Source: a virus. Taken from it: DNA of 50,887 bases. A program made the translations under genes and the position numbers. The notes under the pieces were generated by a model. It made no database searches. It saw nothing but the letters and a program-made list of their open reading frames with translations, and was not told the origin of the DNA. Positions 17,501 through 25,112 of the stretch are shown here, piece after piece. Every line of letters begins with the position of its first letter. Position 1 is the first letter of the stretch. The stretch is taken from positions 1 through 50,887 of IMG/VR virus record IMGVR_UViG_3300023180_000086. One strand, written 5' to 3'.

Positions 17501-17681
17501 CATTTGCTTTATAGTTTCCGGCAAGGGCATCTGAATTAAAGGTGTTTGTAGCGCTAACAGCGTCTACAACGTGATAACATGGCCCAACAATAACTGGGAC
17601 AAGTGATGGTGTGGCTACAGTGGCCGCAGGAGCTGTATACTCTTGATTAACTGTAATACCAGGTTGCGATATGGCAGGCAT
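14499..17681 (-). CDS. tail sheath protein
   Basis: A 1060-residue contractile sheath protein. It opens MPAISQPGITVNQEYTAP followed by LVPVIVGP, the usual N-terminal arm and first strand of sheath proteins. The C-terminal about 250 residues carry the conserved core (VASCVGFQAVGKGFTNLS, LNDIAGGGTLIIVQ, RRELSITKAIDYFAKTLRD, VQIQVSPLYPCNYIDITL). The middle about 600 residues are Ser/Thr/Gly-rich insertions, making it much longer than T4 gp18 (659). Start at 17681 has GGAG nine bases upstream; a start 12 codons earlier does not. The insertions may decorate the tail surface. Confidence 0.88.
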   Translation of the reverse strand: MPAISQPGITVNQEYTAPAATVATPSLVPVIVGPCYHVVDAVSATNTFNSDALAGNYKANVGTQAFSMPGLSSYTGAVLDTASIKVYLDKLNGTPQAALRSVSDETVLISATSTGTLNANNANPYLTDSGIADFQAYGITARSATAKGDVVRLTHLGRSYDLEIIDLVDSSNTSVVGTTTAATKLKLDVSAYSIDGTSSVLDSPLYNVGKTSLSYNVIDKPADYVVRTSAVNATTHQLGDDSANYFHFEAVGAMAGSAAESNDFKLILRASQNESGTDNGYAAGNLFKSGSSISNIVVGDFLAFDTAGTIVVAEIEALIGTKALGLSSTISGSSKGWIAGEKVVDSTAGTFTAGTFSATLSTGVLATHNGNVVIKFSGDATLVTGALDGSGTLTSGSLNGAKTLEFIIIEEDTGSGDGSDGTDTFAAATLSTGTVSGNYIHIAGSYSLSSSAVADNMITVTGITDKQGVSWVSVPAGAGHSSSIGSAVYSATAKTVTITLERDNGTLPSFSQLESALTADDALEFDSTVTALVQVAGIAGSNTTDLDEDSVTEISGTLGQRTYYFEGGADANQVVLDGNLTQGTAVKVYVGYRALRVDLSAAASDPSLTTLNSISDIEGKIGRTDTTQNPLGLAAKLALTNTVGNTSIKVLGLSAANSAELTSSPNGSTTAYSEALTMLESEDVYALAPLSSDRDVVTLFSNHATTMSSATNKGERIAFISRAFPSYSQASLVVSGSNGLTSSSFNSDGEFTAEVDFGTAGANFDSLKTALAAGDEVILVLNSYKTDTHASRLLLGAASEQYGFRVSSVSTSNTFKLLVNTADVAGTDTNDLSSQSWYLYIQGKSITSTVDQASRVASYGSEYASRRTFMVWPPRAVATVGSNSEFLDGHYLASVVASCVGFQAVGKGFTNLSISGFTGLRYSNRYFSKSQLNDIAGGGTLIIVQDNESGPLKIRHQLATDVSTVQRRELSITKAIDYFAKTLRDSLADRIGGSNITTEFIEGLGMNVQAIVSSMVQRSIITSANLTSITQDDTNPDTINVQIQVSPLYPCNYIDITLQL

Positions 17682-17692
17682 AGTTATTTCTC

Positions 17693-18472
17693 CTAAGATG
17701 ATGATGTACTGACCCAACGAAGTATCTCGACGCCGTCTGAGTCACTATTGACCTCTCCGTCACTATCTATAGCATCTGGAAACAATAGAGATCCGTTAAG
17801 TTTTCTAGCGATTGTGTTAACTGTAACACTAATTTCTGAAAGTGTCTGTGCTGTTGGTGTGATTGACCACGTTTCTTGGTAGTAAACAGGAAATGAAACT
17901 GGGACATTAATAAAGTCCTCATCGCTGTCTCCACCTAAAAAAGAGTTGGCTGGCGATTCAGAACCAACGGTAACCCTCTGGCCAATCTGAAAGAATCCAT
18001 ACTTCTGTAACTCTCTACGATAAAACTTAAGCGCTTTAGCAACTGACATTGCTAAAGTTTCCGCCTCCAGACCAATCCTGGAGATACAGTTTATTACGTA
18101 TTGTCCTGTTAACATATCTGTATGCGTTCTCTTTCCGGTTGATATTTTATGATTTCTTAGATTGTCTAACCCAAGGTTTGCGTAATTAAAAGGGGTCCTT
18201 GAAACGATAATTGCGGGTCTTTTTTCGATTGTATCTGTACCGATCGTCCCCGAGTCCGTTATTATTATCTCCGTCACCGTCTCGCTCGTTCCCCCTGAAA
18301 ATGGGTCCTCGTCCGGTGTGTAAAGGAACTCCCCCGTCTCCTGTTGGCTGAAATAGTGGCGAAGAAACTTGAGGATTATGTCCTTGGTGTCGCTGAGAAT
18401 GTTGTTGCTTAGAGGATAATACGTTCTTATTACGGTTTCTCTTGCTGCTATTGCGTCGCTTCTTGTTCCCAT
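17693..18472 (-). CDS. probable tail terminator or neck protein
   Basis: A 259-residue protein just upstream of the sheath. It has RPAIIVSRTPFNYANLGLDN and, later, VPVSFPVYYQETWSITP, a beta-rich pattern seen in proteins of the neck/tail-terminator class in large myophages. AGGA lies about ten bases before the ATG. Its first 287 bases overlap the preceding gene out of frame. Assigned mainly by position between the neck protein and the sheath. Confidence 0.6.
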   Translation of the reverse strand: MGTRSDAIAARETVIRTYYPLSNNILSDTKDIILKFLRHYFSQQETGEFLYTPDEDPFSGGTSETVTEIIITDSGTIGTDTIEKRPAIIVSRTPFNYANLGLDNLRNHKISTGKRTHTDMLTGQYVINCISRIGLEAETLAMSVAKALKFYRRELQKYGFFQIGQRVTVGSESPANSFLGGDSDEDFINVPVSFPVYYQETWSITPTAQTLSEISVTVNTIARKLNGSLLFPDAIDSDGEVNSDSDGVEILRWVSTSSS

Positions 18473-18716
18473 CTAAATAATCCTTTATCGCTTTGTTAGT
18501 CATTATAGCAGAACTACCAGCCAGTAGCCCACTTATTACTGCACGAGCTCTGCTTGAGGGTGCCTTCTTTAAAGCTGATAAACCCCTTTCAGATACGTAC
18601 GCAGTTCCAGCTCCAGTACCCACGGCGAGAGCTGCCCTAACAGCATCTAAAGCTTGCTGCTTTCTTTCATTGATCTCTGCTATCTTTTCAAGCTCTCTAT
18701 AAAAACTATTTTTCAT
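18186..18716 (-). CDS. KxA-tagged glycine-zipper protein overlapping the next gene
   Basis: A 176-residue protein. RELEKIAEI at residues 7-15 is followed by a helical region with small-residue repeats (AALAVGTGAGTAYV, ISGLLAGSSAIM) that could insert in a membrane, then a basic hinge. The last 95 residues are read out of frame over the start of the next gene and are low-complexity (N, R, G, D). Start at 18716 chosen for GGGA seven bases upstream. The functional part is probably the first 85 residues; the tail may be passenger sequence. Confidence 0.55.
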   Translation of the reverse strand: MKNSFYRELEKIAEINERKQQALDAVRAALAVGTGAGTAYVSERGLSALKKAPSSRARAVISGLLAGSSAIMTNKAIKDYLDGNKKRRNSSKRNRNKNVLSSKQQHSQRHQGHNPQVSSPLFQPTGDGGVPLHTGRGPIFRGNERDGDGDNNNGLGDDRYRYNRKKTRNYRFKDPF

Positions 18717-18741
18717 ACTCATATCCCAATCTTATCAAAGC

Positions 18742-19653
18742 CTATTCTTCAATGCCAAGTTTTTGTACCTTCTGAGCATAACTTTCTATATCTGTAGCAT
18801 TGATGTGCTGACGTTTCGGTGAGGCAGTGAAGGTATTCTTACCCCAAGCAGTGACATCCAACTTATACTCTACTTGATCTTTTGATAACTCCCTAACCTG
18901 TACTGTCTGATGTGTCACAGACCAAAGCTTCTCCGCTTTCCGTACACCTAGAACCCTATAGCGTTTATCGTCTGCAATAACTAGATCCCGAGGAAAAACT
19001 CTAGGGAAAGAAGAAAAAGTTAGTACTAAGTCCCCTGGCTGAAGCTCAAAGATGGGAGTTAGTGCTGAAGTATTAGATTCTGGAGACTTGGCGCAGTACG
19101 TTTCTTGCGCACTGTAGTACCCACCTGTCACACCAGTATCGTAGCAACTTAAGCAGTTTGATTGGGTGCGTCTTCGTTTTACAGCATCCCAACACTTAGT
19201 ACAGCGAGTACCTGTATCTTTTCTTTTTAAGAACAAAACTTTACGGCCAATGTACTCTCTTAACAGTAGATCATTACGTCTGATGGCTTCTATCGCTTGT
19301 ATGTCTGGAGGAGATTCTAAGTATGCTCCTCTAGGGTTCTCGCCTTTTAAAACCTCAACTGGATCCGTGCTACCGTAGAACAGGCTTTCACTTGTAGTCG
19401 TATTAAGAGCGCGGATTCGGTAATAGTATTCTCGGTTCTTAGAGAACAGGTTAACCGAAGTATCAACAAACTGATACGCACTAGAAGCTAAAAACTCTTT
19501 TGTAATCGGCTGATATGGACCGGATTGCCCCATAGACCTATGTATTGATAGCGTGTAGTTGTCTAAGTTCTCAGTCGTATTAACGATTGTCCATGTGATC
19601 GTTAGAGATTCCCTTGATAGGGTACTGACGTTGATATTCGCAACTTGGATCAT
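18742..19653 (-). CDS. neck protein with FN3-like and zinc-binding parts
   Basis: A 303-residue protein. Residues 1-95 look like one fibronectin type III domain (LTITWTIVNTTENLDNYTL ... REYYYRIRALN). Residues about 145-185 hold a zinc site, CTKCWD ... CLSCYDTGVTGGYY, then a beta-rich region (LQPGDLVLTF). This Cys pattern with GGYY is one I associate with neck/head-completion proteins of large myophages. It overlaps its upstream gene by ATGA. Role from motif memory plus position. Confidence 0.6.
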   Translation of the reverse strand: MIQVANINVSTLSRESLTITWTIVNTTENLDNYTLSIHRSMGQSGPYQPITKEFLASSAYQFVDTSVNLFSKNREYYYRIRALNTTTSESLFYGSTDPVEVLKGENPRGAYLESPPDIQAIEAIRRNDLLLREYIGRKVLFLKRKDTGTRCTKCWDAVKRRRTQSNCLSCYDTGVTGGYYSAQETYCAKSPESNTSALTPIFELQPGDLVLTFSSFPRVFPRDLVIADDKRYRVLGVRKAEKLWSVTHQTVQVRELSKDQVEYKLDVTAWGKNTFTASPKRQHINATDIESYAQKVQKLGIEE

Positions 19654-20024
19654 TTGTAGCCTACAACTTGTTTGTCTGCCTTAAATATACCAAACTTTCC
19701 TTCCTTTTCACCCCTTTTCATCACTTCTCTTACTTTTTCATCATTTGTCCAGTTCTTTGCCTCAGCTACTGCTTTACCAAAGTCTGGTAAAATGCTGATA
19801 TGGACAGCGAAAAAGAAGTTACCACCAGGAACGGCCAGTACAACAAAGCCGGACTCTTCATCTTTTTTTACAACTACGGGAATAGGGACTTTACCAGATT
19901 CTCTTGCCTTCTGTGCTTGGGGACTGTCTTTCGTATCAACCCAAGTCTTACCGGGCGTATCTTCTCCATACCTTCCCTCTCCAGTTTGTCCTGGCTTTAA
20001 TCTTCTCCAATGTCCTTGTGACAT
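19650..20024 (-). CDS. hypothetical virion-operon protein
   Basis: A 124-residue basic protein with a central hydrophobic strand pair (SGFVVLAVPGGNFFFAVHI). No KxA motif and no recognised family. GGAG precedes the ATG; the stop overlaps the neck protein gene. Function unknown. Confidence 0.62.
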   Translation of the reverse strand: MSQGHWRRLKPGQTGEGRYGEDTPGKTWVDTKDSPQAQKARESGKVPIPVVVKKDEESGFVVLAVPGGNFFFAVHISILPDFGKAVAEAKNWTNDEKVREVMKRGEKEGKFGIFKADKQVVGYK

Positions 20025-20089
20025 AACTCCTCCAACAAAAAAGGGGCGGACAAACCACCCCTCCTATAGACTGCAAATAACCTTACTCT

Positions 20090-20446
20090 TTATGAATGAC
20101 GGCGTTGAAGTTCAGCAATGATTGCAGAGCGCAGCTCGTCAGTATCAACTTCTTCTTCAAATTCATCTTCGTCAGCAAAGAAAGCCTCGATAGCAGAAGG
20201 ATCACCAGCCATAGCTGCTTTTTCCATATCTGCAAACTCTTGTTGAGCAATAGCACGACCTGCTTGATCGTAAGCTACAAGAGTTTCAAGGATTTCATTT
20301 GTAGCAGAGGCTACTTTTTGAAGATCACCATCAGAATCTTGTTGAGCGATTAACTCAGCCAGTTCGGTCAAGGTGCTAGGCATATCTGCACTTGCAACTT
20401 TTTCCATGCCGCCTGTTCCATAGATGTTAGCAAAAATCTCATTCAT
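20090..20446 (-). CDS. acidic protein with three KxA motifs
   Basis: A 118-residue acidic helical protein with MEKVASA, LQKVASA and MEKAAMA spaced through its length, and an acidic end (DEDEFEEEVDTDEL). Three repeats of the presumed protease site in a small acidic protein fit a prohead core or scaffold component that is cut up during maturation. AAGGAG precedes the ATG. Role is inference. Confidence 0.65.
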   Translation of the reverse strand: MNEIFANIYGTGGMEKVASADMPSTLTELAELIAQQDSDGDLQKVASATNEILETLVAYDQAGRAIAQQEFADMEKAAMAGDPSAIEAFFADEDEFEEEVDTDELRSAIIAELQRRHS

Positions 20447-20457
20447 GTCTAGACTCC

Positions 20458-21255
20458 TTATCTTCTTGACTTCTTCTTCTTACGACGATTGTAAACGTAA
20501 GCAGCAGTTGCCGTCGTAGGCACACCATAGAACGCTCCGGTCTTACCAGCACCAGCTGCCATACCTTTTAGATCGCGCTTACGTGCATCTTCTGTTTGTG
20601 ACCTAGCTGCTCCGCGCAACTCCTTAGGATTTCTACGGCCTCTATAGTTTTTGAAACTTTGTATTGCCTGCTTTCCGCTAGCAACATCCATTATTCCTCT
20701 TCCACCCTTACGAAGCATTTCCATTATAGCTTCTCGGCTCATGGCTTCTTTGTCCATCTCTTCCTCGAGATCAGCTGCGAAATGCAAGAACTCATCTACA
20801 GACAACTCATTAATGTCAAAAGCGCCTGCTTCCTTGTCCATGCCTTCTTCTAACTCTGCTGCAAAAGCGATAAACTCTTCAGGAGTCAGCTCGTTAAGGT
20901 CAAAAGCACCAGCTTCTTTGTCCATTTCCATATCGCCTGCAATCTCATAACCCAATGCTACAATCTCTTCTGGCGAGAGGTCATTAAGGTCAAAGTCAGC
21001 GCCTGCTTCCTTTTCCATATCATCTGCCAAGTAGTAACCCAACTCTACAATCTCTTCTGGTGAAAGATCGTTGAGGTCAAGATCAGCACCGGCCTCTTTT
21101 TCCATGTCACCTGCAATCTCATAGCCCAACGCTACAATCTCTTCAGGAGTCAACTCATTAAGGTCAAAGTCAGCACCAGCTTCTTTTTCCATTCCGTCTT
21201 GAAGTTCGTAAGCTAATGCTACAATCTCTTCTGCTGACAAATTATTCAAATCCAT
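20458..21255 (-). CDS. repeat protein with six MEKEAGA units, candidate scaffold/core protein
   Basis: A 265-residue protein. Residues 2-170 are six tandem units of 27-31 residues, each DLN(D/E)LSPEEIVALGYE followed by an acidic helix and ending (M)(E/D)KEAGA. The last about 90 residues are strongly basic. Start at 21255 chosen for GGAG; it begins exactly at the first repeat. Each unit ends in the presumed maturation-protease site, so cleavage would release many small acidic helices and a basic tail. An internal core protein that is digested, or a multi-site protease substrate, is the simplest reading. Related to the next gene upstream, 21284-21961. Confidence 0.7.
   Translation of the reverse strand: MDLNNLSAEEIVALAYELQDGMEKEAGADFDLNELTPEEIVALGYEIAGDMEKEAGADLDLNDLSPEEIVELGYYLADDMEKEAGADFDLNDLSPEEIVALGYEIAGDMEMDKEAGAFDLNELTPEEFIAFAAELEEGMDKEAGAFDINELSVDEFLHFAADLEEEMDKEAMSREAIMEMLRKGGRGIMDVASGKQAIQSFKNYRGRRNPKELRGAARSQTEDARKRDLKGMAAGAGKTGAFYGVPTTATAAYVYNRRKKKKSRR
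20745..21252 (-). repeat. six-unit coding repeat, about 81-93 bp per unit
   Basis: Tandem coding repeat inside the gene at 20458-21255. Unit lengths vary slightly and bases differ between units while the protein pattern L-S-P-E-E-I ... M-E-K-E-A-G-A is kept, indicating selection on the protein rather than recent slippage. Confidence 0.8.
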
Positions 21256-21283
21256 TTTATACTCCATTGTATTATTTAAAAGT

Positions 21284-21961
21284 TTAGCCTCTTACAGCTC
21301 TATTAATTCCATACGCGGTTCCTACAACACCTGCACCAGTTCCTACGGTTTTAGCGCCACCTCTAATCATCTCTCCGTATGCATCATCCATCATACTCTC
21401 AAGTTGATCTTGTCTAGATGCATCTTGACCTCGTTTCTTTCTAAAAGCTTTAGAGGCAGTTCCTTTATCAGTAAGAGACTGACCATCTTTGAGTCTCTTA
21501 GCAGCGTCTTCACTTAAAGTGACGACATTCTTTGCATGCCGGCGCCCTCTACTATACTGTGCAACACCGGGGATATATTTTTTAGCCATACTTTTTACGT
21601 TAAAAGCTTCTTTTTCCATCTCTTCTTCAAGATCTGCAGCAAAGTGTAAAAACTCATCTACCGAAAGTTCATTCAGGTCAAAGGCACCCGCTTCTTTATC
21701 CATGCCCATCTCTTCTTCAAGATGTGCAGCGAACTCAATAAACTCTCCAACAGAGAGGTCATTCAAATCAAAAGCGCCAGCTTCTTTTTCAAAAGAGTCA
21801 TCTTCAAGGCCTTCTAAGATTCCAAGAAGTTCCTCGTCGCTCAACTCAGACAATGAAGAAGCAATCTTCTCCTGAGGCCCTAGGTAGTCGCTTAAGTCAA
21901 CATCACCGTTCTCTACAAGCTGTAGGAAGTCGGCTGCTGAAATGTCATTTAATGTAGTCAT
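21284..21961 (-). CDS. second repeat protein with EKxA units
   Basis: A 225-residue paralogue of the preceding repeat protein. About four units lie in residues 4-120, ending QEKIASS, FEKEAGA, MDKEAGA and MEKEAFN; the unit FDLNELSVDEFLHFAADLEE also occurs almost unchanged in the gene downstream. Residues 120-225 are basic and end with a glycine-rich hydrophobic segment (GGAKTVGTGAGVVGTAYG). Probably a cleaved core or internal protein. Confidence 0.7.
   Translation of the reverse strand: MTTLNDISAADFLQLVENGDVDLSDYLGPQEKIASSLSELSDEELLGILEGLEDDSFEKEAGAFDLNDLSVGEFIEFAAHLEEEMGMDKEAGAFDLNELSVDEFLHFAADLEEEMEKEAFNVKSMAKKYIPGVAQYSRGRRHAKNVVTLSEDAAKRLKDGQSLTDKGTASKAFRKKRGQDASRQDQLESMMDDAYGEMIRGGAKTVGTGAGVVGTAYGINRAVRG
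21598..21950 (-). repeat. four-unit coding repeat related to 20745-21252
   Basis: Degenerate coding repeat with the same L-S-x-x-E-F ... E-K-x-A pattern. The last two units are nearly the same in protein sequence as units in the neighbouring gene, which points to duplication or exchange between the two genes. Confidence 0.65.
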
Positions 21962-21999
21962 ATAAACTCCGTTATTTATTTATAGTAGTAACACACATT

Positions 22000-22464
22000 T
22001 TATGCAACTGCATACCAACCGTGTATCCAGCCGTATTCAGAGCCAAGAGAAGCCCCGTACCCTTCACTAATGTTGATTGCAATCTTTAATCTCATAATCA
22101 TGGGATCAACTTGCGATCTTATTAGTGATATCCACCTAACATATCTATCATCTTGCGCTTCACTTTGCACAGAAAATCCTGAGTCAGAATACGTAAAACG
22201 ATTACGACTCTTGAGAATCCCTACAGAAGTTAGCAGGTGACAGATGGTCAGCTGAAGTAAGATACTACGAGAAGGAAAGTTAGAAATAGTGTTTGATGAA
22301 AGAGGGGGTTTTACATTATACTCGTCCAGAGCTAGTCCAATGCAGTACTGAATCATACGATCAGAGCTCTCTTCACCAGAGATCAAGCGATTAAGCTCTT
22401 CAAAGTCTCTGATGTAGCCTCTGACTTCAGATGTGAACTGGTCCATGCTTAGTGGAGTTGTCAT
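22000..22464 (-). CDS. probable head-tail connector protein
   Basis: A 154-residue mixed helical protein (MDQFTSEVRGYIRDFEELN ... LTICHLLTSVGILKSRN) lying between capsid and neck genes. No motif fixes the family; the place after the major capsid gene suggests an adaptor or head-completion protein. It overlaps the upstream gene by ATGA. Confidence 0.5.
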   Translation of the reverse strand: MTTPLSMDQFTSEVRGYIRDFEELNRLISGEESSDRMIQYCIGLALDEYNVKPPLSSNTISNFPSRSILLQLTICHLLTSVGILKSRNRFTYSDSGFSVQSEAQDDRYVRWISLIRSQVDPMIMRLKIAINISEGYGASLGSEYGWIHGWYAVA

Positions 22465-22649
22465 AGTTTAACCAACATTGCTTTTTTCCCTCTAACAACA
22501 ATACGAATCTCGCCGGCTTTTTCCATGGCGCGAAGCTCGTCCGTTACTCTTGATAAGGGAATGTGAACTGGAATTCCTTTAGAAAGGGTCAGGTTATCTA
22601 CACTGATTGCCTGTGGCCTTACATAAGTCAGTGGATGATTAATCTTCAT
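22461..22649 (-). CDS. small hypothetical protein (62 aa)
   Basis: A 62-residue beta/helix protein with PVHIPLSRVTDELRAMEKAG and a basic end. It overlaps the gene before it by 11 bases and the gene after it by 4, so it is almost certainly translated. Function unknown. Confidence 0.6.
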   Translation of the reverse strand: MKINHPLTYVRPQAISVDNLTLSKGIPVHIPLSRVTDELRAMEKAGEIRIVVRGKKAMLVKL

Positions 22650-23085
22650 TGTGCTCCTCCAAGATTGCTAACATATCAGACTTCTTTTTTCTTGAAGGGT
22701 CATACAGACCTTTTTCTTTAAGAATGTTTCTTAATTCAGATGTTTTCAAGGAAGAGTAATCAATAACTTCTGCCTCAGTCTCTTCGGCATCCTGAACCTC
22801 TAAGACTTCAACGACTTCTTCGGTCTGCTCTTCCTCGATAACAATCTCTTCGATAGGTTGAGGAACATCCAGTACTTCTGATTCTACTTCAGCCACAATA
22901 GGGGGATCCACTTTAACCAAGATCATTACTCCTGAGTTTAAGCGAGCTTGAACCTGGGGAGTGTTGTACTGATCATCATAAAGCCAAATAGAGCCGCCAG
23001 GACGTCCACCGCGCACTCTACCAAGAGAGTGACCATGGAACTGTTGCATTTCGTTTGAAACATTTTGTACTAGATATTTCCTCAT
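22639..23085 (-). CDS. capsid-adjacent protein with SAP/HeH-like C-terminus
   Basis: A 148-residue protein. The N-terminal 58 residues form a compact beta-rich domain (YLVQNVSNEMQQFHGHSLG). Residues about 60-107 are an extremely acidic E/V-rich linker. The last about 38 residues (YSSLKTSELRNILKEKGLY ... KSDMLAILEEHN) read as a helix-extended-loop-helix (SAP/HeH) domain, which often binds DNA. It follows the major capsid gene directly, so it may be a capsid-attached or head-completion protein. Confidence 0.6.
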   Translation of the reverse strand: MRKYLVQNVSNEMQQFHGHSLGRVRGGRPGGSIWLYDDQYNTPQVQARLNSGVMILVKVDPPIVAEVESEVLDVPQPIEEIVIEEEQTEEVVEVLEVQDAEETEAEVIDYSSLKTSELRNILKEKGLYDPSRKKKSDMLAILEEHNED

Positions 23086-23104
23086 AATACTACCTTAGTT
23101 AGGA

Positions 23105-24169
23105 TTAGTAGGTGCTAACACTTGGGAAGACGATACCACCGTCCTCAGCAGAAGCCAAGTTGAATACACCATTACCATCGGCATCACCTGTACCAACAGC
23201 TGACTCAGAAGGCATTGCGTCTGGAGTAGTAGCCTTGTTGTACAAGATCAAGCGATTGATAGAGCTGACGTTACCAATACCCATACCAATGTCTTCATAG
23301 CATTGGAAAGTAATCAAGTTAGCGACCTTGTCAATGTAGAACTTAGTGTTGTTCAGTACAAGGAACTTACCCAAGAACTCCGGAGAAGTAAATCCATAGA
23401 TGTTACCAGTAGGCAAGATGTCAGTTTTGATAGTACGAACGATCTTACGACCCATAATAGTGTCAAAGTTGAAGCCGTCGATAACAACTTTACCTTGTAC
23501 AGTATCACCGAAGTCTTCAATAGTCCAAGCCAAACACTCGTCCCAGTTAACTTCGTTCATCAATACTTTGTCCAAACGACGACGCTTACCGTCCATGTTC
23601 TTGAACATTTTGATCAAGTCACCGCGCTGGAGAGTACCTTCAAATCCAGTACCAGTACCATTAGCAGCGATATCGTCAGTAGCTTGCTCACCCATAACCT
23701 GTTGGTTAGCAATGTCATTTCCAACACAGCTGTGGCAGTAAGTCAAAAAGCGATGGTCTTCTACTTCTTGAATGTCTTTAACAGCATTGTCTTCAATGAT
23801 CTTGGTGATTGGCATACGATATGCCATCAACTCTTGCTCAGTCTTTTCAAACTTTTCAGAGCTGATAGTGAAGAATGGAATCTCGTAGCGAGCACCTTGA
23901 ATGTAACGAACACGAGGTTGGCCACGGAAAGTCAAAGATACTGCTTGTGAGTTTGGCTCAATCTCATCTACGTATACCAGAGTGTCGTGGTTAACAGAGA
24001 CTTGCAAGTCTGCTTTAGAAACCATTTGTGGTGGCAAGATTTTACGAGCAAAAGAATTCTCACGCAGCTTGTCTCTAATGTAAGCATTGGCAGCTGCAGC
24101 GAGCTTTTCTTTGCCTTCAGGAGAGTCCAAGTGTGCGGAGAAAATACTATTTAATGATGTACCGTTCAT
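23105..24169 (-). CDS. major capsid protein (HK97 fold)
   Basis: A 354-residue protein. The N-terminal helix (LNSIFSAHLDSPEGKEKLA ... AYIRDKLRENSFARKILP), the strand RVRYIQGARYEIPFFTI and the E-loop/P-domain region around QELMAYRMPITKIIEDN fit major capsid proteins of large myophages. EGKEKLAAAA at residues 18-27 resembles the presumed protease site, so a short N-terminal cut is possible. GAGGAG lies before the ATG. It follows a decoration-type gene and precedes connector genes, the usual capsid position. Confidence 0.85.
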   Translation of the reverse strand: MNGTSLNSIFSAHLDSPEGKEKLAAAANAYIRDKLRENSFARKILPPQMVSKADLQVSVNHDTLVYVDEIEPNSQAVSLTFRGQPRVRYIQGARYEIPFFTISSEKFEKTEQELMAYRMPITKIIEDNAVKDIQEVEDHRFLTYCHSCVGNDIANQQVMGEQATDDIAANGTGTGFEGTLQRGDLIKMFKNMDGKRRRLDKVLMNEVNWDECLAWTIEDFGDTVQGKVVIDGFNFDTIMGRKIVRTIKTDILPTGNIYGFTSPEFLGKFLVLNNTKFYIDKVANLITFQCYEDIGMGIGNVSSINRLILYNKATTPDAMPSESAVGTGDADGNGVFNLASAEDGGIVFPSVSTY

Positions 24170-24186
24170 TGTTTTATCTCCTCAGA

Positions 24187-24717
24187 TTATTGAAGTGGGT
24201 AAGGTGAGGCAAATCGAACAAAGTTGATTGTACCTGCAGTTGAATCAAGTTTAGTGCATTGGCCTACGATCATTTCACCAGCGGTATCAGCAACAACAAG
24301 CTTGCCTTGTTCATCGACAGTTAGCAAAGCACCAATAGCCATGGCTTTACTACCACCGGCTGATGTTGCTACGTACATGTCAGTAGTGGCTTCATAAGAT
24401 CCTAAGAACAATGTAGTGGCTTTTCCAAGAGCTTGTACTCCATAATCGCCTTTGTCATTCCAAAGCTGCACTACTACTTCTGAAGTAGATCCGTCACCTG
24501 TAGATGTAGAAACTCCGCCTACACCAGCGGTACCAGCATTTGCAGCTTGATTACCAATGTGAGTAATTTTACCACTGGTGGTAAGCTGTACCCAACGACC
24601 GGCTTCAATGATCATCTTAGTAGCGTCAGAAGAAGTAGGGTTAGTAGTTAAATAGGTTGTATCAATCTCGTAGTCCTTTCGGTAGACATCCGAGAGTGGA
24701 GAAATAAGTTTTAGCAT
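24187..24717 (-). CDS. capsid decoration protein
   Basis: A 176-residue beta-rich, Gly/Thr/Ala-rich protein ending AIGALLTVDEQGKLVVAD ... IVGQCTKLDSTAGTINF, the pattern of trimeric decoration proteins (lambda gpD-like/HDPD): an exposed strand, G-x-L, then a return strand. It lies immediately before the major capsid gene. GGAGG precedes the ATG. Assigned by pattern and position. Confidence 0.65.
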   Translation of the reverse strand: MLKLISPLSDVYRKDYEIDTTYLTTNPTSSDATKMIIEAGRWVQLTTSGKITHIGNQAANAGTAGVGGVSTSTGDGSTSEVVVQLWNDKGDYGVQALGKATTLFLGSYEATTDMYVATSAGGSKAMAIGALLTVDEQGKLVVADTAGEMIVGQCTKLDSTAGTINFVRFASPYPLQ

Positions 24718-24737
24718 GGGGAATCCTCCGCTAAGGT

Positions 24738-25100
24738 TTAATAATCAGATGAAAGTAAAAATGTAGTTAACGGATCTGAGTCACCAGAGCCACTGTATTC
24801 TGCTGCGGTCTTGGCTAGACCGGTTCCCAAAGGAATGCCTGCTGTAGTCTGTGATACAAAATCTTCAACCATAGCGAGGTCTTTATCCCCTTCGGCTAAT
24901 GATTTTGCATAATCTCTTGCATCCATGGGATCCATAATCCCACGCTCAACAGCTGCAGAAGCAATCTTTTCAGCGTAGTTATGGCGGTTAAGAACCGCAA
25001 TCTCATGGCGAAGACGAGAAATCTCTTCATTTTGCGAACGAAGGGCATGGGCAGCTTTGATTAAAGTTGCGTTTACCTCTTCACTACTAATTTTAATCAT
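24738..25100 (-). CDS. KxA-containing helical protein, candidate scaffold
   Basis: A 120-residue protein with a coiled coil (about residues 10-40), YAEKIASA (43-50) and LAKTAAE near residue 97. Placed between protease and capsid genes, where scaffold genes usually lie. The two presumed protease sites fit a core protein removed at maturation. Inference from position and motif. Confidence 0.6.
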   Translation of the reverse strand: MIKISSEEVNATLIKAAHALRSQNEEISRLRHEIAVLNRHNYAEKIASAAVERGIMDPMDARDYAKSLAEGDKDLAMVEDFVSQTTAGIPLGTGLAKTAAEYSGSGDSDPLTTFLLSSDY

Positions 25101-25112
25101 AAGTTCTCCTAT

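Noticed and set aside
20458-21961. Spaced repeats that look like a CRISPR array at first sight
   Set aside because: They are in-frame coding repeats with diverged bases and variable length, with no constant repeat and no cas genes.
23303-23950. 215-residue plus-strand open frame over the major capsid gene
   Set aside because: Low-complexity mirror of the capsid gene on the other strand; no start signal.
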